A stretch of 64,000 bases of DNA from Paraspadella gotoi (lineage: Eukaryota > Chaetognatha): contig CM119263.1 of NCBI GenBank assembly GCA_051294375.1, positions 17,280,171 to 17,344,170 of the forward strand, in the 5' to 3' direction. The notes under the pieces are model-generated. The model saw nothing but the letters and a program-made list of their open reading frames with translations. It was not told the origin of the DNA and made no database searches. Positions 10,436 to 33,533 of the stretch are shown piece after piece. The translations under genes and the position numbers were made by a program. Within the stretch, counting starts at the first letter, position 1, and each line of letters begins with the position of its first letter.

Positions 10436-12545
10436 CTTCTCTCTCTCTCTCTCTCCGTCTCTCGCATCTCTCTTCTTCTTTCTCAAATTGAGAAACTGGA
10501 CTTTAAATTTATTGATAGTCTTTTCTCTCCGTGACAAGAGTCTCTTTTGTCGATTCTTTGCCGAAGTCGTAAATTTGAGGGCGGACGCAAATCGGTCCGC
10601 GACTAAGTCAAAATTTCCACTAAAGTTTCCAGTATAAATACTAATACTTTTAAAATCTGTGCTATGATGTGTTGAAACTTTTGCTTAATTAAAAAATAGT
10701 TTAAATGTTTTATTTATTATTTCATTATTCTATAGTTGTTCTATAATTTTATGATAAAGTTTACTATTTCTCTCTACTTTTCAAAGCCTCTAATTTTCTA
10801 ATCTTAAATAATAAATGAAAAAATTGTAAATTTTGTAATCTTAAATAATAAATGAAAAAATTGTAAATTTGATAATATTTATGCGATTTTATTCGAATAC
10901 AGCCAGGTTGATTCAGTACAATCATCATCAACAAACATAATAAAAATCAATTTCTTTTTTATCTAATCAATATTTCTTTAAGCTCTAAGATTATATAAGT
11001 TTAGTATTTCAACTGCATGAATCTTCAAGCTACGAGGTACGTTATTTATATTTAGCCTCAACCTAGAATAGTACCAGAAACTTAGACGTTTGTACATTCC
11101 ACTCGGACCTAAATCTTAATCCCTCCCTCCGTCGAGGCTGAGAAGTCGTGGAGCGAATGTTTGGGATGAGTAACGAGTACGAGTCTCGATCTGACATTTA
11201 GGAGATGCTCTATTTAGTGGAAAACCCTCGCCGAAAAAAAAAATAACGAAACGAACAGGCTGACAAAGATACGAGAACTTCAAAAAGTCACATAGTCAAT
11301 TTCTATTTTTACTTAGTAGCTAAATTATCAATGAATATCTATATTTGATAAACTTGCTTTCTATAAGAGCCGTTAATCGTGAATACTGAAATACGTTAAT
11401 ATAAAAATAATTTTCATAAAAAAAGCGATCCAACTCCTCTGTAATTAAAAGGGTGACGTTACTATTATATCCGAAACGGGCGACTATAAAAGCCGCTGAC
11501 AAGGGAAAACTTGTGTCAACGAAAACCCGCCGGGCCAGAAAAACCCACCGACAACGAAGAGTTTTTAACGAGATTGGGATCCACGAATAATGAGATAACG
11601 AACCGAGAGAATTTTTTCGAGGAGCCATAAAACGCATAATTCTCTCCGGAGGTGGCGCACTTTTTGTTATCAATTATTTTTGTGACTCCTTTATTTATAA
11701 TCGTATTTTTTTCCCCCTTTGCTCAATAGTTACGGAACCCTGTTTTTTGATGCCTTTCTCGTCTAAAATACATCCGTAGTAAAAATAACATTTACATTCA
11801 TGCAACTGTGCGATAATTGCGCTGCTGTGAGTGACGTAGGCGGAGTTTGAATACTAATTAGTCCCTCGTCGTTAGCCTCTTTTAAAAAGGAGGTTTCTCC
11901 TTAAAATTTTGACGCCGCCTCTGAAACGATATCGTCATTTTACGAGCAGAAGCGACGTGGGAAACTCAGGGTTTAAGGCTTTTAAGGGGAGCATCGATTC
12001 CCCGCTGATGATTAACCCTAGCCTCGATTTTCCGGACCTACACCGCGTTGGGTCCCGTTACGGGGATCGTGCATATTTTGCGTCACATTTGAAAAGCATA
12101 TTTTTTTCTGGCTATATACTCTTAAACTTTTTGTGTTTTTTTAATTATCATATGAAATTTAAAAAAAATATTAGTTGACTCGGATAAAAACCGAACCTGC
12201 TATAAGACTCCTGGCATTTAGTAGTGCAACCGTCATCGCACGTCGAAGACGATCTCGTTCGATGCCATCGCGTGACCGGTGACCCTTCCCTGCGATGCCA
12301 CGAAGCGCCGCCTATATTCGAGGTTGTATGGAATCGAGAAGAGGAGGAAGAGGAGGAGGAGGAGGAGGGAGGTGCATGGGGACAGAGAATAAAAATCCAA
12401 AGTCAAATATAATTTCATAATTTCATAAAATTCAGCTCCTGGTATTTTGATGCTAGTGCTGAGTACAATAAGTATTCCCCGATCTAATACTTAAGTGAGT
12501 GGTCTTTTCATACAATTGAAACATTCTTTGAAATATTTTCCACTT
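10376..12545. other. Intergenic; short tandem duplication, no gene seen
   Basis: Holds (CT)n at 10399-10455 and a direct duplication of about 41 bp (AATCTTAAATAATAAATGA...) at 10797-10873. The 117-codon minus-strand frame at 11320-11673 and the 89-codon plus-strand frame at 11909-12178 lack recognisable motifs or splice sites. A GAG run lies at 12338-12368. Confidence 0.5.
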
Positions 12546-12752
12546 CATTGATAGGGAAGCCAGGTACTCTGGGAGTGAATAAACAAGACTGTGAGAGAGT
12601 CTTGATTGAAAGCTTGCAGGGACCTGCTATGTCATTATCTTGTAAGAGTGATGGAGGCCTTAAACCACCAAAGCCTGTCCAAAGTCAGGGGCAAGATAGC
12701 TTATTTATTAAATGAATGGATAATTTTTATATTGGTTGTACCAATTTCATAA
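12546..12752 (+). repeat. Dispersed ~205-bp repeat (family A), copy 2
   Basis: A full-length copy almost identical to 4227-4432, beginning GATAGGGAAGCCAGGTACTC and ending in the TTGGTTGTACCAATTTCAT segment. The high identity suggests recent spread. Confidence 0.85.
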
Positions 12753-13676
12753 AAAAGACGAGCAACATGAAGCAATCGTTCAGAATTAATAGAAATTAGA
12801 AAACGACCAAGCTACAAATAGTTAGAAAGACAGAGAAAAGAGGAGAAGAGAATCAACCGAGATGAGGTCAGGAGCCATAAAATCAAGTAACAATCATCCC
12901 TTCCGATGAACCAACGCTGTCTTCCCTTTTCGTTCTTGGATTGGTTTTAATTAATCCTTTTATGTTTATTTTTAACGAGGCAGAGTTATGTTTCTTCGTT
13001 GGCAGCGCCGAATTTTTATTTGTTTTATTCGTTTTACACGATAATTGTCCTACTGAAGCTAAAACCATGAAGGGCTTATTTCAGAAGCATGTTTGTTTCT
13101 GGTGGCATGCTTGATTGGTGATTGTTTAATTGTTTACGAATTGAAGAAAATAAAAAATTAAAATAATCGAAGCATGGGAACGTTTACTAAAACGTAATTC
13201 TTGGCAATATTTTTAAAACTTTAGAATAGTTTTTTTGCTTTCTTTTCTGATTATTTGCTTGTTTTCTTTTTATCTTCCCCTTCTGCGTCCATTCTTCCTT
13301 TCCAACTTGATAATACATTCTCTACTACTATACATTAAACAAGAGGGAGAGTGAGAGAGAGCAACGCAGCCAGGGGCCCCTGAGGCCGAAGTATGTAAGG
13401 GATAAAATCTATTTTACGAGGCAATTATCTTGTCACCGAAAGGCCCTACATCTCGATTTTCTCTCTCTCTCTCTCTCTCTCGCTCTCTCTCTCTGTTTCT
13501 CTGTATCTCTCTTTCTCTCTCTCCTATCTATATCCATGAACATCGAAATTGCTCCGCCTCGCATCTTCGCCGCCCCTCCGTCAATCCTCCTCCTCCTCTT
13601 CCTTCTCTTCTTGAACCTCCTCCTCCCCTTCCTCTTCCTCTTCCTCTTATTCTTTCCCGACGTCGTCCTATCTCGT

Positions 13677-13733
<57 letters not shown>

Positions 13734-14558
13734 TGTCACTCTTGACTCTTGACACTTTTCACCTTCTCGCCTACGTCGGATTTAGTCTCTCGCTCTCTTG
13801 CTCGGTATCCTCCTTCATTTTGTCCATGTTGCTTGTTTGACGTCTCGGTCCCTAGTCTTCGTCAACAACGGACACGTTTCTACGAAAACTTTTTCCTATC
13901 GCCAAAAGATTTCATCCCGTTAAAACTTTTTGAGGACATTTGATTGACGTTCACTATTAGCTGTGCAATTGATCTGCTGCTTGGTTGTGCTAACACTAAC
14001 CAACACTGACCAATGCTTGACTGGCGCGGGCAAATCGGCATTTCGTGACGCAGCGCAAAAGACCGTAAAATCGCATACTGTATTCTACACAAAACGTCTT
14101 CTGTTTTCGAACATAAACAAAAAATTCCCCCACCCCCTGTCCTCCCTCGATCGTAAATCGTCGCCCAAAACCTAAAAACCAAAAAAGTGAAATAAATTTT
14201 TAGAAAAGAACGAATTATAAACATTCGTAAACCATAAAGAGCAAAAAAGGGGGAAAAATAATCGATTCGTTGTGCCGGAGATTTTTGTTTCGACGTCGCC
14301 GCGTTTGTCATCGCGAGAGTCTTGGACCCGTTTGACGACGAGATCCAGAGATTTAGTCGGAAGGGGAAGTCCCGAGTTACCGAGAAGTTACCGAGAAGTT
14401 ACCGCGAAGAAATTTAAAGGAGGACGAGACTCCTTTGAAAGTCGCTTCGTCTTTATAACTGCAAAATATAGACTTTCGGCAAATTTCTTTTTGCAACCAA
14501 GAAATCTCTTTTCGAGGCCAACACGTCTCTGCCCATCCTCCCCATAGTTAACTTAATC
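12753..14558. other. Upstream flank of Lbx; (CT)n tracts, no clear promoter motif
   Basis: Includes pyrimidine-rich tracts at 13456-13530, 13585-13650 and 13676-13725. The Lbx 5' UTR and promoter presumably lie here, but I could not place them. The 143-codon minus-strand frame at 13880-14311 has no recognisable motif. Confidence 0.45.
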
Positions 14559-27772
<13,214 letters not shown>

Positions 27773-28028
27773 TTCTTCCTTCGAGGCGCCTGAATATTTT
27801 TAATCCTTTGTTCACGAAGCTTCCACTTTCTTTTATGGCGCGATTTACTCTTAAAACTGACCTGGCGCGATTCGAAAACACTGTTGTAGTTTTTATTCTT
27901 TATTCGACGACGTTCTGTTCTGGATTAATAGAAACAAATCTATGATATGAATTATAATTTTTCCCCCCTCTTTCCTCTTTTCGAAAATCGTTCTTAACTT
28001 ATTGGTTGCTGTCCTTACTCATTCCATT

Positions 28029-28034
28029 AATAAA
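28029..28034 (+). promoter_or_regulatory. Candidate polyadenylation signal for Lbx
   Basis: AATAAA, 257 bp past the Lbx stop codon and before the next gene starts at 28337. Confidence 0.4.
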
Positions 28035-28336
28035 TGTTTTCATGAATATTATATAAATGTGTGTCACCGTCTCGATGTTAGTCTTTTAATATAAATGAAC
28101 TAAACCTTAAACATAATTGCAGGTTTTTAAATGATGTGCGATCAGATAGTTAATAAAAAAAACTCTCTACGTACATTTTTAGATATAACGTTGGATTATA
28201 TCGAAAGATAATAGGGTAAATTTTTTATGTTCCAAATCAATCGTTTCGAATCAACTAAAAAGCTCTTTACTCTCCCGTCGGTAAATCTTTCTCTTAGCGC
28301 CGAACAACTAAAAAGTTTTTAAAATATCAAAGCAAT

Positions 28337-31041
28337 ATGCGTTTGCTTTTGCAGCATCTGCTGATTCTTTCTTCCCCTTTGCTGCATTTCACCGACTCAG
28401 CCGTCGACGAGGCGACGAATTTGGCCTTCGGTCGTCGAGTCGAGGTTTCGTCGCGGCATCCCGAGTTCGCCGACCCCGAGACCCTGGTCGACGGGATAGT
28501 TCGGGGATTCCCTGTTAAATTCCGAAGTAAACTAATGAAAGAAAGAAAATCCGGCGTAACCAACGTACCACCATTGAGGCGCGAATCCGTAAGAAGAGTC
28601 GGGAAGTTGGAATCGCCCGTGAAGTTGGAACAGGCTTTAAACAGTCAGCGAGTTGTTTTCAAAACTAGTTATAATGAGTCTGAACGATTGTTGAAAATTT
28701 CAGGTTTTTCTACAAAGAAAGAACCGAATCCTTGGGTACAAATCGATTTGGGCGACAGCAAAGACGTTGACGTTGTCGAGGTTAAACTTCACCTATATAT
28801 TGAATGAAAAGTTGCTGCTGCCGTGGATTTCTCACGACTTTATCTTAATTTAAAGAAGTGAACTTCAATCCCTTGACAGATTCATCATTGTCCCGCCAAC
28901 GATTCCGACGACCGTATTTTTCCCTTCCGCATATTGATTGGCGCCGAATCGAACGACGCCTCTTCCCCCAGCGGAAACTCTTGCGGCGGCGTCAAAGGAA
29001 CACGGCCTACGCAGCCGCCGATCGTCGTCCCATGCGGCGGAATGCGCGGTCGCTTCGTATCCCTCGTCGTCGACGGCGATGGCAGGGAGACGGCACTGCA
29101 GCTCGACGAGATCGCGGTGATGGGAATCGGGCGCCGCGCGGACGTCAACGACTCCGACGAGACGGTCGACAGGCTCCGTCTCCGACGAGCCGCGCAACCA
29201 TCGGGAGCGGACGAGGCGAAGAAACCAACTCAGCCGCCACCGACGGAGCCCCCGCCGAAATACGACCTCGGCGTGGAGAGGCTTCCATCGACGGCTGCGC
29301 CAGGGTTGACGATGACGCCCACGGTGACCGTTTTGGCCGGAAACGTGCCCGGCGAACCTATTCCACCAAAGAGCAAAACTAGAAAGGGAAAAGGAAAAAA
29401 GGTAAGGGCTGAAAAAGGGGGTCTTCAATAAGATAAGTAGACTGTAATGTGAAAAAAAGTGATATTGTGCTGCGTTGGCAAAGCGTGATGGTACCGGTGT
29501 AACCGCATCAGTGTCAGGAGTCGTCACTGAGGTTCCAAAGCAACCAATGCCAACAAGTGAGATGCCCCTCCTAACTGTGGTGAAGTGAAAGTTTGGAATC
29601 AAAGTAATATCTTGAAAACTTTTATATTAGTGAATACTAATCTATAATTATTTTTCTTTTTTTATATTAAAATTTTAAAATAAATCTAAAAATTTAATAA
29701 ATTTTACTATATATAATGTCAAAATTTCAAAATGTTTTTTTTTTAATTCTGAGAACAGATTCAGTTTCCCCGTTAAAAGTTGATAAAAGAAAATGTAAAT
29801 ATTTTTAAAACATTATGTCATTAAGTCGGTTATAATTATAAAAAACTATATTTTTAAGCTGGAAATTAAAAAATTGGCGTCTTAAATATAGTTTTTAACG
29901 TTTTTCACCAACTTAATGAAAGAATTTTCGAAAAAGAAATTATACTTTCTTATATCAACTTTTTGCAAGGAATCCAAATCCAATCTTAAAATTTAAGAAT
30001 TTGCATTTTAAAATTTCAGCTATTTTATACTTATTATATATAAATATATATATAATATATATCTCCCTGGTGCCCACTAAAGTATAAAATTAAAAAATAA
30101 ATTTACCAAAATATTTTATTGGCTTTTGTTTTCATGTTCTATATGCTAAATTTTCATTTTTTAAAATTTTATTATTTTCACATCACTCAACTGTGCATCA
30201 CTGCCATTAGTCAATCCTACAAATGCCTTTGCGTAGTTTGTATTATCAAGAGGTTAGTCTATGTAGCGGTGCGAAGCTACCTGATCGGAACCCTCTGTGT
30301 CAGGGCGGAGGCGGCGGAAGCGGCGAGGATGAAGAGGGTTTCTGCTCCACGGGCTGCTTCATATTCATCGTCATCTTCTTGGCGGCGTTGGTCGGATTCC
30401 TCATGCTCGTCTCCTCGACGGTCAACAGAAGGAACGCGGAAAAGAAGGAGGAAGATAAAAACGTCAATCAGAACGAGAACGAAGGGGAGGGGGAGGAGGA
30501 AGGGGAGGATGAATGGCAGGAAGCGATGATATTCGGGACCGAGAGATGGAGGAAGAGATGGGAGGCGGACCAAGTGTCCGAGTATTCGTGGAACAGAAAC
30601 GTCTCGGCCCGGTATTACTGGAACCACATGATGGAAGAGGAAGAAGGAGAGGGGGCGAGGCAGCCCTACCGGTGGGAGGAAGTGGTGGAGGGGAATTTGA
30701 ACGAGAACAGACGGATGAGTAAGGAAGAGAGAGACAGAGAGGAATGGAGGAAGAGGAGAAGAGATAGGAGGGAGAGGAAGAGGGCGAAATCGGATGGACG
30801 TGAGAGGAGGGTGAGAAACGGGGAAGATAAAAAAATGGGGGAGAGATGGACAAGACGAGGAGAGATTGAACGAGAGGGGGAAGTTGAAACGAGAACGGAG
30901 GAAAGAAGAGATGGACCGGAGAAACGAACGTCCAGAGAGTCGAAGATGACAGCGAATTCGTCGACCACGACGACGACGACGACCAACACGACGAGGGACG
31001 GAGTCAAATATCAGGGATTGAAAACTGACTATTCTTTTTAA
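28337..31041 (+). CDS. Single-pass membrane protein with F5/8C (fucolectin-like) ectodomain
   Basis: Exons 28337-28780, 28880-29401 and 30304-31041, all phase 0, give 567 residues. A signal peptide (MRLLLQHLLILSSPLLHF) is followed by a split discoidin/fucolectin-like fold: TNLAFGRRVEVSS and DPETLVDGI near 27-55, then after a ~60-residue basic insert NPWVQIDLGDSKDVDVVE, and in exon 2 RIFPFRILIGAE, VVPCGGMRGRFVSLVV and ALQLDEIAVMGI. A Pro/Thr-rich linker leads to the transmembrane helix CFIFIVIFLAALVGFLMLVS (about 340-360) and a ~205-residue cytosolic tail rich in Arg, Glu and Lys. F5/8C domains bind glycans, lipids or proteins at the cell surface. The RxD signature of true F-type lectins is not visible, so the ligand is unknown. 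Intron 2 holds the inverted family C repeat. AATAAA lies at 31180. Confidence 0.82.
29706..30190 (-). repeat. Dispersed AT-rich repeat (family C), inverted copy
   Basis: This is the reverse complement of 18059-18507. It reads, on the plus strand, ATATAATGTCAAAATTTC, TTCTGAGAACAGATTC, TGGTGCCCACTAAAG and TTATTTTCACATCAC. It lies in intron 2 of the fucolectin-like gene and is more diverged towards its centre. Confidence 0.8.
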
Positions 31042-31179
31042 AATGACAAAATTTGAAGACAGATTTTTCGCGTGAAAGTCTGAAATTGAAAAATCGATGT
31101 TTTTTTTTATTCGTAAAATTAAGGCCAAAAAAATCAATTTTGTTAAGTGACACTTGTTCGCCTTTACGTTTCGTTTGGA

Positions 31180-31185
31180 AATAAA
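31180..31185 (+). promoter_or_regulatory. Candidate polyadenylation signal for fucolectin-like gene
   Basis: AATAAA, 139 bp past the stop codon. A TTTATT at about 31208 could serve the convergent minus-strand gene that ends at 31467. Confidence 0.4.
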
Positions 31186-31466
31186 AAAACAATTTCAGTT
31201 TCTTCAACAGTCAAAATTTATTTGACAATAAAATCAGAAAAATATATATTGTCATCGTTTAGTGAAAAGCTGAGTTTTTAGTTGTAATGTCCCTGGAAGC
31301 AGCAGAAGGCTGAGTATTTAATAAGCTCATGTGCTGGATGTAAGTACCCGGAAAAAAAATCTTATTCTGATTCCTTAATTAAAACGAACTTAAAAGCCAA
31401 AAATTTTCTCCATCATCCCTTGTTTTTAAATTCCTCTAGCCAGCCCTCGAGTCCACAGCAGATGCC

Positions 31467-32298
31467 TCATTGGCCCGACGGGTTAATGCCCCTTTTGAGG
31501 AGATCCTCCAACAGCACGGCGTTCCTCCAGCGGGTGAAGCCATCCTGGCGCATGCGGTGATCAAAGATGTATTTGTCGTAGCGGCGCACGTCTTCGTGCT
31601 GGAGGAAAGATAGACAGGGATTGATCATTGCGTCACCATCGCTGAAAAGCTTTATTTATATAGCACGACGTCTAAACTCTCACCTCTCTTTGGATGTAAG
31701 CGTCGCGAGATTCCGAATGGTCGACGTTGAAGAGGATTCCCGGTTGAATGTTTTGGCGCAGGGCATCGCTGAAGGATAATTCGACAGTGTCTTGGCATAT
31801 TCATAAAAAAAAAAAAAATAAAAAAAAAGGGCACTAAACAGACATAAATACCGACACGGACAGACAGTCAGATAGACAGACAAACAGACAGAGACAGAAA
31901 GGGAGGCAGACCGGAATAATATCAGAAAAAAAAATCCAATCCCCGAAATAGGCCAAATGACCTGATGTCCCTGTAGTAAGGTTGGAGTTTTGGCTTGACG
32001 AGAGGCTTAAAGAGCGGGACTGTCTCTGGTCTCAGACAAGGATGGAGATAATCGCAGTCAACGGCCATCGGAGGACATTTCTCTGTGCTCGACGGTTGGG
32101 GGGCGTCCTCGGTGTCTGGGATGTACAATTGTACAATTTTGTCTTGATATTACCCAACTCCCAAAGCGAATTCAGCATGCTCATTGCTCAATAGTAATTA
32201 ATAATTATTTTTATGATTGTAAACTTACCTTTTTTCCCTTCGAAAGGCGGGGGATCTTTAAGGCGATGGAAGCAAACAGGACGCTCGAACCGACTCAT
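31467..32298 (-). CDS. Unrecognised 146-residue protein, four exons
   Basis: Exons 32298-32229, 32115-31962, 31768-31684 and 31598-31467 join with matching phases (70+154+85+132 bp) to 146 codons plus TGA. All four introns' acceptors are CAG and the exons are GC-richer than the DNA around them. The protein starts MSRFERPVCFHRLKDPPPF, has DYLHPCLRPETVPLFKPLV and KLQPYYRDI in the middle, then GILFNVDHSESRDAYIQRE, and ends DGFTRWRNAVLLEDLLKRG-INPSGQ. There is no signal peptide or membrane segment. The Pro-, Tyr- and Arg-rich short composition is reminiscent of small axonemal proteins, but I cannot name a family. It converges on the fucolectin-like gene and sits beside a tRNA-Glu gene. One donor (GTCATT at 31960-31961) is weak. 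Confidence 0.75.
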
Positions 32299-32653
32299 CC
32301 TTTACCTTTTCTTTTCCTTGTATTTTCTGTTTGTTTTTTTTTCTTTAGCGCTCTAAATTTTCTTAATGCCCAACTAACCAATTTTAAAGGATTCCATTTA
32401 AACATTTTTTTCTCGTTTAATCCTTCACACACGAGAGTGCTTCTATGATGAAGTATAACTTTGAATCTGTCACCTTTCAATGAAAGTGTCATTAAATTTA
32501 AACGTTTCAGCCTCCGACCTCAACGACTTTTGTTTTAATATCTAAGTGTGTTTTTAGTGTTCACGTTAGAGAGCAGTAAGATTCTGATTCAAGTAAAGAC
32601 AAAGGAACAAGGATTTAAAAAGACATAAATTTGTTGATGGGTCTTTTCAACTA

Positions 32654-32725
32654 TCCCATGTGGTCTAGTGGTTAGGATTTGGCGCTTTCACCGCCACGGC
32701 CGGGGTTCGATTCCCCGCATGGGAG
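32654..32725 (+). tRNA. tRNA-Glu: tRNA-Glu (anticodon UUC)
   Basis: A 72-nt cloverleaf: acceptor stem TCCCATG pairs with CATGGGA, discriminator G; D-arm GGTCTAGTGGTTAGGAT includes the A box; anticodon stem TGGCG/CGCCA encloses loop CTTTCAC with anticodon TTC; T-arm CGGGG-TTCGATT-CCCCG includes the B box GGTTCGATTCC. No intron. It reads GAA/GAG codons. Confidence 0.97.
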
Positions 32726-32733
32726 TTTTTTTT
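32726..32733 (+). terminator. RNA polymerase III terminator
   Basis: A run of eight T begins directly after the tRNA discriminator base, the usual Pol III stop signal. Confidence 0.85.
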
Positions 32734-33533
32734 ATTTAGTAACTATTTTTCGCTCTGCCATAAGTATTTTGCAATTGTGCAATTAACTATTACCGCAAAA
32801 TCACAATTTAACGTATATAAGTCGGAACATAGAATGCTCAGGAGCTTTACATTTGTTAAACATATAAAGAACACAGAGAGAAATAACAACAAACAACAAC
32901 AAAAATTACATTTAGGGGTGGTAAATAACGATCATTTTTTATCACAGGATTTTTAACAAATATCAACCTACCGACTTTACATGACAACCGATTACTTCAC
33001 GATTTATTAATGATTAAAAATTGGTAATTTTTTAAATGAGAACTGCCGAAGAGTAAAAAATGTTGTTTTTAGTTTTCTTATTGAATATTTACAGCTGCAG
33101 TGCAAAGAAAAAATTACGGATAACGTCTGAAAACGTCAACTTATATTATTTATAAATGAAAATTTACAAATTACTTTTTTCATTATTTTCTATTTTTATA
33201 TTTTATGAAGGATTTAGTATTTAATCTATACTATTTAATCAAATATATATTGCTTTCTTTCTTAAAATTTTTTTACTTATCATTATATCTAATAACTCAA
33301 TTTGGGAAGGGGAAGTCAGTGTTGTCTTCTTGAAATAGAGGGAGCATCTATACAACACAAGGTTAGATTAGATTAGGTTAATGTAATACGGTAAATATAG
33401 TTTTGTCCCTTGGAATTCTGGTGATCGATCCATTTTTTCAGGCCTTTATTAAGATAGAGTCTTTAATAAAGGTGAAAATTTGAGTATTATTCAAAGTGCG
33501 TATTTTTCAAACGAAACTCGATATTTGCAGAAT
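32734..33533. other. AT-rich intergenic between tRNA-Glu and GPCR 3' end
   Basis: No exon-like sequence. A TTTATT near 33446 may be the minus-strand polyadenylation signal of the GPCR gene that ends at 33534. Confidence 0.5.

Noticed and set aside
13880-14311. 143-codon minus-strand frame upstream of Lbx
   Set aside because: No motif, no splice sites, and a partly open frame on the other strand.
30277-31137. 286-codon minus-strand frame opposite the fucolectin-like gene's last exon
   Set aside because: It is the shadow of a purine-rich coding exon. The plus strand has a clean acceptor, transmembrane helix and stop, and joins in phase to the exons before it.
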